A DNA stretch of 35,651 nt. It comes from Desmonostoc geniculatum HA4340-LM1 (lineage in GTDB: Bacteria; Cyanobacteriota; Cyanobacteriia; Cyanobacteriales; Nostocaceae). The translations under genes and the position numbers were made by a program. The notes below the pieces were generated by a model that made no database searches, was not told the origin of the DNA, and saw only the letters and a program-made list of their open reading frames with translations. Of the stretch, positions 8,211 to 17,007 are shown piece by piece (within the stretch, counting starts at the first letter, position 1; each line of letters opens with the position of its first letter). The stretch lies in contig JAHHHB010000073.1 in assembly GCA_019359545.1 (NCBI GenBank), positions 1 to 35,651 on the forward strand, written 5' to 3'.

Positions 8211-9206
8211 ATGGCTGCAACGGACTTCAAAGACTATTACGCAATTTTGGGAGTTAATAAGACTGCCAGTCAAGAAGAAATTAAACAAGCCTTTCGCAAA
8301 CTAGCCCGCAAATACCACCCTGATGTGAATCCAGGCAACAAACAAGCAGAGGCACGCTTCAAAGAAATTAACGAAGCCTACGAAGTCGTCTCAGACCCAG
8401 ATAAACGCAAAAAGTATGACCAATTCGGTCAATATTGGAAACAAGCTGGTCAAGGTTTCCCATCTGGCGGTGCTGGTGTCGATATGGGCGGCTTTGACTT
8501 CAGCCAATACGGCAATTTTGATGAGTTTATTAATGAGTTGCTAGGACGCTTTGGTGGTGCTAGTCCTCGTGGTGGACGACAAACCTATTCTTACCGCACT
8601 CCCACAGGTGCGCCCAGCGGTTTTGGTGGCTTTAACGATTTTGGATATCAAGATGCAGGTGCTGCTAGTGCCCAAGATAGTGAAGCTGCCATCACTCTGA
8701 CTTTTGGTGAAGCATTTCATGGCGTGCAAAAGCGCTTTAGTTTAGGTAATGAAACAATTGATGTTCGCATTCCAGCTGGGGCTAAAACTGGTACTCGCCT
8801 ACGTGTGCGTGGTAAAGGTCAAATCAACCCGATGACTCAACAACGGGGGGATTTATACTTAAAAGTCGAACTTCAACCGCACTCGTTCTTCCAAATGGAA
8901 GGTGATAATCTGGTTTGCGAAGTCGCGATCGCGCCAGATGAAGCGACGCTGGGAGCATCTATTGATGTACCTACACCTGATGGTATGGTTAATGTTAAGC
9001 TACCAGCGGGTGTGCGTTCTGGTCAATCGCTGCGGTTACGTGGCAAAGGCTGGCCTCTCGCCAAAGGTGGACGCGGCGATCAGTTAGTAAAGGTGGCGAT
9101 CGCACCACCAAAAGACCTCAGCCAACAAGAGCGTGAATATTATGAAAAAATCCGGGCTATACGTACCTATAATCCCCGCAGTCATTTACCCCAAGTCAAG
9201 CTATAA
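8211..9206 (+). CDS. DnaJ/CbpA-type Hsp40 co-chaperone
   Basis: A 331-residue J-protein that would stimulate the ATPase of DnaK (Hsp70). The J domain covers about 7-72, with the diagnostic HPD at 36-38 (KYHPDVNPG). A G/F-rich linker runs about 75-145, and the paired C-terminal substrate-binding domains run about 160-310 (IRVRGKGQ-like loops). The CxxCxGxG zinc-finger repeats of DnaJ proper are absent, which makes this a type II (CbpA-like) protein. A strong AGGAGG (8198-8203) precedes the ATG by seven bases, suggesting high translation. No dnaK or grpE gene lies in the window, so it is a solitary copy. I leave the symbol blank because cyanobacteria carry several dnaJ paralogues. Confidence 0.95.
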   Translation: MAATDFKDYYAILGVNKTASQEEIKQAFRKLARKYHPDVNPGNKQAEARFKEINEAYEVVSDPDKRKKYDQFGQYWKQAGQGFPSGGAGVDMGGFDFSQYGNFDEFINELLGRFGGASPRGGRQTYSYRTPTGAPSGFGGFNDFGYQDAGAASAQDSEAAITLTFGEAFHGVQKRFSLGNETIDVRIPAGAKTGTRLRVRGKGQINPMTQQRGDLYLKVELQPHSFFQMEGDNLVCEVAIAPDEATLGASIDVPTPDGMVNVKLPAGVRSGQSLRLRGKGWPLAKGGRGDQLVKVAIAPPKDLSQQEREYYEKIRAIRTYNPRSHLPQVKL

Positions 9207-9279
9207 GAATCTTGCCTGAATGTTTAGCAATCCGATTTGATTGCGTGAAAAAATTAAGTATGTTTAGGGAGTGTCAAAG

Positions 9280-10926
9280 CTAATGACTAATAATTGTTGA
9301 TACTGGCTGCAATTTTGTTTGATAAACTTTCACTAACCTATCAATACCTTTGAAACGATAATCTCCCATTTCTTGGAAATCTGAGGGTTGTGAAAGCATT
9401 GCATAGGTGGCTTCACTAATCACGCATTCACTCGGAGGGCAAACTCCTTCCATGCGGGCTGCAAGATTAATTGTCGCCCCTAATGCTGTATAATCTACCC
9501 TTTGGGAACTACCAACATCTCCCACGACGGCTTTACCACTATTAATTGCAATGCGTAACTGTAGCGGTTCTTGCCAAAAATTATTGGCGTTGAGATGTTC
9601 CAGACGAGTTAGCATTCCCTTGGCAGCAGCAACTGCGCGATCGGCATGATCTAGTTGCGGTTCTGGAGCGCCAAAAAATGCCATGATACAATCGCCAATA
9701 TATTTATCTAAAGTGCCACCCCAAGTAAACACTTCTTTGAGCATTTCTTCAAATAAATTATTTAATAATTGAGCGATCGCAGTTGGTGTTAATCTTTCAG
9801 AAATTGCTGTAAAACCGACTAAATCCGCAAATAAAATACTAATTTCGCTCTCTGATGGTGCTAAACGGCCATCTGGCGACGCACCTACAGAGATCAACTG
9901 CTGCACAACTGCTGGGGAATGATACCGTTCTAGTCGGTGACGAATCATTTCTTCAGTTTTAAGTTTTTCTGCCAGTAGCCAACGCTGGACGCTAGAAGCC
10001 ACAAGGTTGGCTAAAGCTGAAAAAAAGCTCAGTTCTTCCTCGCCTTCATTTACCCAATGATAAGAAGAAAGATTGGCATCGGCATAAAGAACGCCCACGA
10101 CTTTATTTTCATCCCATAAAGGCACTGCCATTGCACTGCGAATGCCTTTGACTAAAATACTCTGTTCGCTAGCAAACCGTTCATCTTGATGAGTATCACC
10201 GGTTTGAATGACGACTTTTTCTTCAAATACTTTTTGACAAATACTACGACTAATCCAGCTACCATCGGCAGGAAGATGTTTCTGTTGGGAAACATTTCTG
10301 GTGGCAGCATTCACTAATTCTAAGTGCCCGCAACCATTAACATCAATTAATAATCCTAAGCGATCGATACTATCAAGGTAACGAAATACAACTTGTTGCA
10401 CCTGAGAAAAAATCTCTTCTATGGACGCCGCTGCACAGAGATTTTTCGCTATGTCAACTAAGTCTTTGAGACGGGCAATGGTTTTATCTTTATTGCTGAT
10501 GTTGCCATCTTTACTATCAGCTGCAATCCATTGCTGTTGTAATTGTTCTACGTTATGAAGAATTGTCCTTTGCTCATTAGTTTCCGAAGTTGGCGCATAC
10601 TCTGGTGTAAATGTCGACTGTGAAACAGGACTTGTGAGCAGTACTACCAGGCTAACATTACCCAGCCAAACGACATCGCCATGATGTAACTCTTGGGGAC
10701 AGTTTATAAGATATTTATTTACTTGCGTGCCGTTTTTGCTGCCCAGATCTTCAATAGTCCACATACCTTCAGCCGTTTTTAAAATACGGGCATGGTTGCG
10801 GGATACTCCAGCAAAAGGTAAGTACAAGTTACATTCTGGCAAACGACCAATTGTAAATACATCTCGGTCAACTGCGATCGTTGTCTCGGTATCTCCCTCT
10901 TGTAGGCGTAGGGTGAGTTCAGTCAT
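9280..10926 (-). CDS. Class III adenylate cyclase with FHA and GAF sensor domains
   Basis: A 548-residue signalling enzyme that should make cAMP from ATP. The FHA domain (about 20-95) has GRLPECN, SRNHARI and the GSKNGT loop for phosphothreonine recognition. The GAF domain covers about 155-315. The catalytic domain covers about 360-540. Metal-binding Asp368 (FADLVGFT) and Asp412 (KYIGDCIMAFFG) are present, as are the adenine-selecting Lys407 and Thr480 (DYTALG) and the transition-state residues Asn487 and Arg491. The Lys/Thr pair is the class IIIb signature, a group known in Anabaena and Spirulina to respond to bicarbonate. No membrane segment is visible, so it is soluble. The start is fixed by the FHA strand beginning at residue 3. 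The gene is convergent with dnaJ, 73 bases apart. The input phosphoprotein and GAF ligand are unknown. Confidence 0.95.
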   Translation of the reverse strand: MTELTLRLQEGDTETTIAVDRDVFTIGRLPECNLYLPFAGVSRNHARILKTAEGMWTIEDLGSKNGTQVNKYLINCPQELHHGDVVWLGNVSLVVLLTSPVSQSTFTPEYAPTSETNEQRTILHNVEQLQQQWIAADSKDGNISNKDKTIARLKDLVDIAKNLCAAASIEEIFSQVQQVVFRYLDSIDRLGLLIDVNGCGHLELVNAATRNVSQQKHLPADGSWISRSICQKVFEEKVVIQTGDTHQDERFASEQSILVKGIRSAMAVPLWDENKVVGVLYADANLSSYHWVNEGEEELSFFSALANLVASSVQRWLLAEKLKTEEMIRHRLERYHSPAVVQQLISVGASPDGRLAPSESEISILFADLVGFTAISERLTPTAIAQLLNNLFEEMLKEVFTWGGTLDKYIGDCIMAFFGAPEPQLDHADRAVAAAKGMLTRLEHLNANNFWQEPLQLRIAINSGKAVVGDVGSSQRVDYTALGATINLAARMEGVCPPSECVISEATYAMLSQPSDFQEMGDYRFKGIDRLVKVYQTKLQPVSTIISH

Positions 10927-11712
10927 GAGTGTGATAGATCCATTGAAGCTACAGGTGCAAGCAACTCTTGGGTAGGTTATACCCTACAGGTTAACTCTTC
11001 ACCTTTTCTTTATGACACTGTTAACCGCATTCCGACAACTGCGTGTGTTTAATATTACAATTTTGATTATAAGAAATGGGAATTTCAAAGGCTCTCAGTA
11101 GCAAGAGAGGTGTTTGGAGTATAGAACTATGATTTCATTACGTGAAATAACTCGCTCTCAACTCGAAAAGCCTGATTCCCTATTCCCTACTCCCTACTCC
11201 CCCCTATCGCGCTTCTCTGCGAGAGGCTAACGCTCGAAGACTCGCTACCGCTTCGCTAATGCCAACGCCAACGCGAACGGGCAGCACGTAGATAATTTCA
11301 AAAATCAAATATGATTCCCATATACTGAGTGAGTTTTAAAACAACCTCTCAGGGCATTGCCCTTAAAACTCGGAATGGCGATCGCATTAAGTGGGAAAAG
11401 TAGGATCTTTGGTAAAAGTCATTTACTATACTGTTAATAAGCTGTATGTTGACATATGAGGTAGGTAGTAAATTCATAGACTTACATCTTGCACCAAGGG
11501 GCTAAAAGTCCTGGCTACAGAGACTTTACCTGCCTGGCCTGCGGCAACGCCAAGGGCGAACGAGCGTCTGAATAACTGGGTTTAAGACCCCCACCAAATT
11601 TTAAATTTGGTGGTCTTTAATCAGTGGCGGATCTGAATCCCCCACTGAAAAATTGCTGAATTCTGAATTCTGTATTCTTCTTCAATTCTTAGATACCTCT
11701 AAAGTAGAAATA
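10927..11712. repeat. Repeat-rich spacer between the cyclase and the unknown protein
   Basis: This stretch has no convincing gene. It contains a CTATTCCCTACTCCC tract (11173-11207), a REP-like block with CTCTGCGAGAGGC and GCCAACGC elements (about 11207-11285), and a block around 11560-11680 related to 281-345. In the last block, CACCAAATTT and AAATTTGGTG (about 11594-11614) form a nearly loopless stem, followed by a second stem CAGTGG/CCACTG (about 11622-11647) and ATTCTGA heptamers. The divergent promoters of the cyclase and the next gene must lie here, but I cannot place them. Confidence 0.6.
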
Positions 11713-12291
11713 ATGTGGTTAAGTACGAGAGTAATTAGATTTTTTGATGACTACGAATATAGAGAGTATACAGACAATCTTGGTTTGCCTGCTCGTTATG
11801 AAATTCGGAGTATTGATTCTTGGTGCAATCCACACTTTAGTTATTCACGCAACTTTCGTTTAGATTCATTAGAGCAGCTTTGGGATTTGCTTGATTGGCT
11901 TCCAAACCCGGTATCTAGCCAGCAGTATTATCTATTGTTTACAGATGCTAGCAAACACAAGATTCCAGAAAATCATCCGAGATTAAAACTACTGGGATAC
12001 GATTTGTTGGATATTGAGGGCAAATCATCTTTGTGGAATTATCGACCTTGGATAGGAGTGTTAAAGCCCTTGGTTCAAAAGGTCAATCGGTATGGATTAT
12101 TAACTTGGTCAGATGCTGTAACTGCTCAAGCTATTCTCCCACAGGCTTGGCACAACCACCCTCGTTCTGTTGTGAAGATTTGCACTTTGTTTGAAGTCTT
12201 GCCTTTAAAATACTTCCAAAAAATCAAGTCACCCAGTAATATTACACCCGTAGGGGCGAACGGCCGTTCGCCCCTACAACGTGCGATATAA
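11713..12291 (+). CDS. Hypothetical protein with a repeat-derived C-terminus
   Basis: A protein of about 192 residues that I do not recognise. It is rich in Trp and Tyr (RFFDDYEYREYTDN near the start, LWNYRPWIG at about 113-121) and has no signal peptide or membrane segment. The reading frame is open upstream to a TTG at 11653, but those 20 extra residues translate the ATTCTGA repeat, so I prefer the ATG at 11713. At the other end the coding sequence runs into a 28-base perfect palindrome (12250-12277). This encodes the last residues (VGANGRSPLQRAI), so the natural C-terminus was probably replaced by repeat insertion. Whether it is still functional is unclear. Confidence 0.55.
   Translation: MWLSTRVIRFFDDYEYREYTDNLGLPARYEIRSIDSWCNPHFSYSRNFRLDSLEQLWDLLDWLPNPVSSQQYYLLFTDASKHKIPENHPRLKLLGYDLLDIEGKSSLWNYRPWIGVLKPLVQKVNRYGLLTWSDAVTAQAILPQAWHNHPRSVVKICTLFEVLPLKYFQKIKSPSNITPVGANGRSPLQRAI
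12250..12277. repeat. 28-base perfect palindrome, GTAGGGGC-ended
   Basis: The ends GTAGGGGC and GCCCCTAC enclose the self-complementary core GAACGGCCGTTC. The same ends with a different core occur at 29810-29837, and related ends bound the foldback element at 22055-22339. Downstream, 12298-12330 (GTACCTCACTTGAATG and beyond) recurs in a variant at about 16980-17008. Confidence 0.85.
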
Positions 12292-12402
12292 TCTTGTACC
12301 TCACTTGAATGGGAATCGTTATATTAGGTCTGTATTAACAATTTTGCAACAGACCAATATCTAAAACTAAAGTGCTGCTCAAAAATGCCCAGAAAAGTTT
12401 AC

Positions 12403-12580
12403 AGGACTTACGCAAAATAGGTAACTTCGGTTAATTTATCGAACCGCCTTCTCTACGAGAGGCTTTCGCCAACGCGCTTCGCGTCTCGTAGAGAAGGCGC
12501 CTTATCTACGAGAGGCTTCGCCAACGCGCAGCGTCTCGTAGAGAAGAACGCCAAGAATTCGTAGAGTGTGCGTAAGTCCT
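12403..12580. mobile_element. 178-bp MITE-like element with 12-base terminal inverted repeats
   Basis: The perfect termini AGGACTTACGCA (12403-12414) and TGCGTAAGTCCT (12569-12580) bound the element. Inside are two tandem hairpins. The first has 15-base arms starting GCCTTCTCTACGAGA (12446-12460 with 12484-12498), and the second has 9-base arms TCTACGAGA/TCTCGTAGA (12505-12513 with 12534-12542). AGTTTA occurs on both outer sides (after a C on the left), a possible imperfect target duplication. There is no transposase. The element ends three bases before the rbgA stop codon. A single-ended copy of the terminus is at 29786-29797. Confidence 0.8.
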
Positions 12581-12583
12581 AGT

Positions 12584-13465
12584 TTAATTAGGAGGTATTT
12601 CTAAAGCTATTTCTCCTAATAATCCTTTGCGAAAATCTGTTAAAAGTTGCCTTGCAGTTCGCTCTACATCACCTTTGTAACGATGCTCTGCCAAGGCGTG
12701 CAAATAGACATCTCCAGTTTCAGATATAGAATCGAGTTGGTAGCGGGATTCTAGCGGTTTTTTTGGTAACAAATCTGTGGCTACAGCTTCCAAATAGTTC
12801 AGTAAATCTACGAGGGCTGCTGCGACGAGCTGATTATCGTAAGATGCTTCACCGATATCATCACAAATTGCTAATTTCAATGCTGCATCTTGGTCTTCTA
12901 ACCTAGCAGGGATGACACCAGGAGCATCAAGTAATTCCAAATGTTCCGAAATTCGCACCCAGCGCAGTTGGCGAGTTACCCCAGGGCGGGCTGCACTTTC
13001 TACTACTCGCCGTCCTAACAGACGGTTAATCAAAGCTGATTTACCGACATTGGGAAAACCAATTACTACAGCCCTTACCGGACGGGGTAACATACCGCGA
13101 TCGCTTCTTCTTTTATTCAGTTCTACCCCAGCGGCTTGGGCTGCCCGTGCCACTTCTGCTATACCTTTACCATGTTGAGCGTTGGTAAAATAAGGGGTTT
13201 CTCCTTGACGTTTAAACCAATCTATCCATAGCGATCGCATTTGTGGCGTAATCATATCTACTCGGTTAAGTATTAACACCCGTGTCTTACCCTCCACCCA
13301 CTCAGTTATTTGGGGGTGGTGAGTCGCTAAAGGAATCCGAGCGTCTCGTACCTCAAACACCACATCTACACGTTTTAGCTGTTCTTTTAGCTTCTTTTCA
13401 GCTTTGGCAATGTGACCTGGATACCATTGAATTAGGTTTAATTTATAGTTTTGAGTTATAGTCAT
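12584..13465 (-). CDS. rbgA: Ribosome biogenesis GTPase RbgA/YlqF
   Basis: A 293-residue circularly permuted GTPase that acts in late assembly of the large ribosomal subunit. Consistent with the permuted order, the G4 motif NRVD (67-70) and G5-like TNAQHGKG (94-101) come before G1 GFPNVGKS (136-143), the G2 Thr in PGVTR (about 164) and G3 DAPG (180-183). The N-terminus WYPGHIAKAEKKL is the family signature. The C-terminal helical domain (about 200-293) is the RNA-contacting part. The start ATG abuts a heptamer repeat upstream. The VOC gene on the same strand lies 73 bases upstream. Its stop codon sits next to a MITE, which may affect its 3' end. Confidence 0.95.
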   Translation of the reverse strand: MTITQNYKLNLIQWYPGHIAKAEKKLKEQLKRVDVVFEVRDARIPLATHHPQITEWVEGKTRVLILNRVDMITPQMRSLWIDWFKRQGETPYFTNAQHGKGIAEVARAAQAAGVELNKRRSDRGMLPRPVRAVVIGFPNVGKSALINRLLGRRVVESAARPGVTRQLRWVRISEHLELLDAPGVIPARLEDQDAALKLAICDDIGEASYDNQLVAAALVDLLNYLEAVATDLLPKKPLESRYQLDSISETGDVYLHALAEHRYKGDVERTARQLLTDFRKGLLGEIALEIPPN

Positions 13466-13547
13466 TTGTACTTTGTCCTTTGTCTTTTGTTATTTGTCGT
13501 TTGTCAGTTGTCCTTTGTTCTTGACAAATGACCAATGACTAATGACT
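13466..13547. repeat. TTTGTCC/TTTGTCA and AATGACC heptamer repeats
   Basis: Heptamers of the TTTGTCC kind (the complement of ACAAAGG) are followed by ACCAATG/ACTAATG units, the same two families as at 7283-7412 but in inverse order and orientation. The VOC gene stop codon (13539-13541) lies inside the last unit. Confidence 0.85.
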
Positions 13548-13946
13548 CCCTTTAGCTTCATGTAAAATTAGACGATTACCATCAGGGTCATATGCATAAA
13601 TCTCTCTGCCGTGGGAAGCAATGGAAATCTTTCCTGGTGGGGGATAGCCCAAAGCAGTTAAGTGGGCGATCGCATCTTCCAAGTTACTCACCTCTAAACA
13701 TAAACTTATCTTACTTTTGCTGTAGACACAAAGCGGCGAGTCAAGAGACGTCACTTCAAATTCCGATTCATTGGTATTCTTTGGCTTAAAAATACCCAAT
13801 CGCATACTAGTCAAATGAAACTCAGCATAGACATTCGGAATCAAAGTCACTGGCTTTTGCTCCAGCAATTTTGTATAGAAACTCACTAAATTTTCACAAT
13901 TAACCGATGCTATAGTCACAAATGCATCAATGTACGAGAAAACCAT
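13539..13946 (-). CDS. VOC superfamily (glyoxalase/bleomycin-resistance-like) protein
   Basis: A 135-residue protein with the paired beta-alpha-beta-beta-beta layout of the vicinal-oxygen-chelate fold. It starts DAFVTIASVNCENLVSFY. The second half contains ISLCLEVSNLEDAIAHLTALGY, followed by the closing motif AYDPDGNRLILHE with a likely metal-ligand Glu. The substrate cannot be predicted. The last two residues (Ser-His) and the TAG stop come from a TCATTAG heptamer, so the original C-terminus may have been trimmed or extended. It lies upstream of rbgA on the same strand across a repeat. Confidence 0.85.
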   Translation of the reverse strand: MVFSYIDAFVTIASVNCENLVSFYTKLLEQKPVTLIPNVYAEFHLTSMRLGIFKPKNTNESEFEVTSLDSPLCVYSKSKISLCLEVSNLEDAIAHLTALGYPPPGKISIASHGREIYAYDPDGNRLILHEAKGSH

Positions 13947-14320
13947 ATTGATCTAACAAGTAATTCAATGTCAAATGCCAACGAGTAAGGCACCCTTTTT
14001 AAGGGCTTGCTGCGTTCTGAATTGTGTTATAAAAAACCCTACAATACTTAGATTTTGTTCAAAATTCAAATATTAATCCTATATCTGTCTGTAGCGGATG
14101 AATATTTAGTATCCCAGACTTTATTTTGTTGGAAATGATAAGTAGGTCAACTTAATTAAACGTAAAACGCTCCACTTGATACTGAGCTTGCTTGGCTCTA
14201 TGTTTTATACCATCCATAATAGCGATAAGTCTTCGGCAGTTAGTATTATTAACGCACTTGGCATCAACAAATTTTTCAAAAAATATGAGACTATAGAAAT
14301 ATTCAGACAGTCAGAAAAAC
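13947..14320. other. Spacer without a supported gene
   Basis: This 374-base stretch separates the minus-strand VOC gene from hicA. It must contain their divergent promoters. A short stem CCCTT/AAGGG is at about 13993-14004. The open frame at 14176-14370 overlaps hicA, lacks a ribosome-binding site and is not protein-like. Confidence 0.5.
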
Positions 14321-14587
14321 GTGAGTCAGCAAGACAAAATCTTAGGAAAAATCCTCTCTGGGACTTCTGATACAGACATCCCTTTTGCCCAATTGTGGCA
14401 ACTCTTATACAAACTAGGCTTTGATGAACGGATTCGTGGCGATCATCGTATTTTTGTCAAAGATGGTGTTGAGGAAATATTAAATTTACAACATAAGAGA
14501 GGAAAAGCCAAAAGCTATCAAGTTAAACAAGTTCGTGCAGTACTTATTAAGTATCAGCTAGGAAATAAAAATGAAATTTCGCTATGA
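14321..14587 (+). CDS. hicA: HicA-family mRNA interferase toxin
   Basis: An 88-residue type II toxin with a dsRBD-like fold. The C-terminal part has GDHRIFVKDGVEEILNLQ, corresponding to the HicA core with catalytic His42. Here GDH replaces the more usual GSH. The segment QVKQVRAVL at about 67-75 matches the closing helix. Translation starts at GTG (14321) without a strong Shine-Dalgarno sequence, which suits a weakly expressed toxin. It overlaps hicB by 17 bases, the usual toxin-first order. When free, the toxin would cleave mRNA; bound to HicB it would be silent. Confidence 0.9.
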   Translation: MSQQDKILGKILSGTSDTDIPFAQLWQLLYKLGFDERIRGDHRIFVKDGVEEILNLQHKRGKAKSYQVKQVRAVLIKYQLGNKNEISL

Positions 14588-14771
14588 AATTATTCTCTAC
14601 TGGAGTAGGGAAAATGAAGCTTTTATTGCCGAAGTACCAGAATTACCAGGGTGTGCCGCTGATGGCGAGACTTATCAAGAAGCTCTGAATAATGTAGAAA
14701 TCGTAATGCAAGAGTGGATAGAAACGGCTAAGGATTTAGGGCGTCCAATTCCTGAACCTAAACCGCGTTAG
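14571..14771 (+). CDS. hicB: HicB-family antitoxin (short form)
   Basis: A 66-residue partial-RNase-H-fold antitoxin. The motifs EAFIAEVPELPGCAADGETYQEAL and EIVMQEWIE define the family. An AGGAAA ribosome-binding sequence lies inside hicA a few bases before the ATG. The protein ends soon after the core domain (PIPEPKPR), so the C-terminal HTH or ribbon-helix-helix DNA-binding domain of longer HicB proteins is absent. Autorepression, if any, would need another DNA-binding partner. Confidence 0.92.
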   Translation: MKFRYEIILYWSRENEAFIAEVPELPGCAADGETYQEALNNVEIVMQEWIETAKDLGRPIPEPKPR

Positions 14772-14839
14772 ATGTAATAAGATTTTGGATTTTAGATTTT
14801 AAATTTTGGATTGGTGAAATATATTCGAGAATATTGTAA

Positions 14840-15343
14840 TTAAGTAACAGGTTGATTAGTTCTAAGTCCCATAATAACTAAGTCTCGTTCAACACCGTCA
14901 AGTTCTGCAACTTTCGGCAAATATCCCCACTGTTGAAACCCAAATGTTTGAAATAACTTTAAACTCGGTTGATTGTGGGCAAAAATAAAGCATACTAAAG
15001 TTTTTAAACCCAAACTAGAACTTTGTTGAATTGCTTGCGCTAAAAGTTGCTTTCCTAAACCACGCCGATGAAAGGCAGGCGCTATATAAATACTAATTTC
15101 ACCAGTTGTACTATAAGCAGGTCGCCCATAAAAGGATTGGAAACTCAGCCACCCAGCAATTACTCCCTCTACTTCGATTACCCAAAATGGACGATGTGAA
15201 GGCGATCGCCCCCTGAACCAAGCAAGGCGACTTTCCACAGATACCGCCTCTAAATCAGCTGTTGCCATGCGGCTAGGAATTGCCGCATTGTATATTGCCA
15301 CAATTGTGGCTAAGTCGGTTTCAATCGCATGGCGAATCATCAT
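14840..15343 (-). CDS. GNAT N-acetyltransferase, phosphinothricin-acetyltransferase-like
   Basis: A 167-residue acetyl-CoA-dependent N-acetyltransferase. The start IRHAIETDLATIVAIYNAAI, then ISIYIAPAFHRRGLGKQLL at about 104-122 (the R-x-x-G-x-G/A pyrophosphate-binding motif A) and FAHNQPSLKLFQTFGF at about 142-157 are those of the PAT/Bar/YwnH group. Real substrates of such chromosomal copies are often methionine derivatives or other small amines, so herbicide resistance is not implied. It converges with hicAB and seems to be a single-gene unit. Confidence 0.9.
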   Translation of the reverse strand: MMIRHAIETDLATIVAIYNAAIPSRMATADLEAVSVESRLAWFRGRSPSHRPFWVIEVEGVIAGWLSFQSFYGRPAYSTTGEISIYIAPAFHRRGLGKQLLAQAIQQSSSLGLKTLVCFIFAHNQPSLKLFQTFGFQQWGYLPKVAELDGVERDLVIMGLRTNQPVT

Positions 15344-16034
15344 TGCTAAGGTCTTGAAGAAAATCTAAGCGAAAATATTCCAAAATCATACAGCGTTAAT
15401 AGTAGCAATTATACGGCTTCTACCGTAATTGTCACAGATGCCTCATCAAACAGGACTTTCCTGATTCATTCAAGTGTTTATTTGAAAAGTTATAAAAAAC
15501 ACAATTTATATTGTTATTTTTTTATATTATTACTCGCCAAGTCTAATTTTTTTTCTCATGGTTCATTAAGTATTCATTCTAAAGAAATAGATATTTTCTC
15601 ATGTCAGGAAAAATAACCTATTTCATCTAAAGATATATTTACTTTGATATAGAGATGATTGGAATTTTTTAATTAGTTACTAATTGATAGTATAAAGCGA
15701 TCGCATATTGTATATATGCATCAAACAATACAACTTTGAATTATTGAGCAGCCTAATTTACAAAGACTTTTGCTTAATGAACAACATACATATACAAAAA
15801 TAAAAATTTGTATTTTAAGTCATATTTAGGAAATTTTAATTTAATTATTTCTATAGAAATACAGATACATATGACTTATATCTCCAGCTAAAGACAGAGG
15901 GTATTAGTATTAGTCTTGCTTAGTATAAGTGTAAGTAGCAGATTCATAGTACGTCACGGCGTAAATAGAGCAACCATTTCAAATCCCTAAAAAGCCTGTT
16001 CCATAATACTTTTGACGAATTTAATATCAAAAAA
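15344..16034. other. AT-rich spacer, no feature seen
   Basis: This is a 691-base AT-rich stretch with frequent stops in all frames and one HIP1 site near 15698. I find no RNA gene, strong hairpin or tandem repeat. It separates divergent genes and probably contains their promoters. Confidence 0.6.
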
Positions 16035-16958
16035 ATGAGTGTCAGTCAATCTAAAAACCCATCGATAGAAGTTGATATTGCAATTTTAATAGATAAAATT
16101 AAAAGTGGAATTTGGCTATTTGGAATTCCGTCTTGGCTCTTTGGCATAACTGATAGAAGTATAGCTACATTTGCTGATGGTTATGTATCGACTGTAGAAA
16201 TATCTCAACTATTTATAGCATCTTTCTTTTTTTTGAGTTGGTTATATCTAAAACCAGGCGAAAGCTTTAATAGCAATGATTTAAGCCCCAGCCAATATCA
16301 AGAATATCTCTATCGTATTCAAGCTGAAAAGCTGAAAATCAAAAAGCTACATATGATTAGCCAGGAGTATATTTTACCTTTTCCCTATGTTTGCCAAATT
16401 TATCATTTATTGAGCTTAAAACATTTAGAAACAGTTCATAAATTTAGCCTGAATAACTTGAAAATTCTCAAGATTAGCCAGTTCCAAAGCACAAGTATAG
16501 GTGGGATAATTAAATTTCAAACAATATTGGATTCACCCGCTAATCCTTTAAGAATTTGGCGACAACCAATTGTGGAGGTAGATTTAATATTGCATACTCC
16601 ATACACTGTTGAACTGAGTATTCCAGTCTACGATAACAAAAGAATAATTGTTCTTTTTAATGTCTTCCCATTAAGTGACTCAGAACATCAATTGTTTATA
16701 GACATTTATAGTGACCTAGAATGGCCAAAGCCATTATTGCAAATAATCTTACATTTTGCTTCTTGTTTGACACTGTTTGAAGACTTGCCGTATTTAAAAG
16801 CCTTAGCTGAGAGAAATATACAGCGTTTATTCAATTCAAATCGAATTTCCAATCACGAAACTGGATTGCTGTTTAAAAGGTTTGTTGAGTTATATGGTTC
16901 GAGTGGAGAAGCAATGAAGTTAATTGAAGGGAGCGAAGAGTTTAATGAAGAATTCTAA
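16035..16958 (+). CDS. Hypothetical protein with one probable membrane segment
   Basis: A 307-residue protein that I do not recognise. A hydrophobic stretch (LFIASFFFLSWLYL) at about 59-72 could span the membrane, and a weaker one (GIWLFGIPSWLFGI) is at about 25-38. The remainder, about 85-307, is soluble and of mixed composition, ending in an acidic tail (EGSEEFNEEF). No catalytic motif is evident. The ATG at 16035 follows an A-rich stretch without a clear Shine-Dalgarno sequence. Codon use and AT content fit its neighbours. It ends just before a decayed repeat (about 16965-17008) shared with 12271-12330. Confidence 0.65.
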   Translation: MSVSQSKNPSIEVDIAILIDKIKSGIWLFGIPSWLFGITDRSIATFADGYVSTVEISQLFIASFFFLSWLYLKPGESFNSNDLSPSQYQEYLYRIQAEKLKIKKLHMISQEYILPFPYVCQIYHLLSLKHLETVHKFSLNNLKILKISQFQSTSIGGIIKFQTILDSPANPLRIWRQPIVEVDLILHTPYTVELSIPVYDNKRIIVLFNVFPLSDSEHQLFIDIYSDLEWPKPLLQIILHFASCLTLFEDLPYLKALAERNIQRLFNSNRISNHETGLLFKRFVELYGSSGEAMKLIEGSEEFNEEF

Positions 16959-17007
16959 GAGCTGTGCGCCCCTACCCACGTACCTCATTCAAATGAGAAT
17001 CGCTATA

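Noticed and set aside
11653..11712. TTG start extending the unknown protein by 20 residues
   Set aside because: The added residues translate the ATTCTGA heptamer repeat; the ATG at 11713 is the first non-repeat start.
14176..14370. 64-residue open frame before hicA
   Set aside because: It overlaps hicA in another frame, has no ribosome-binding site, and its composition is not protein-like.
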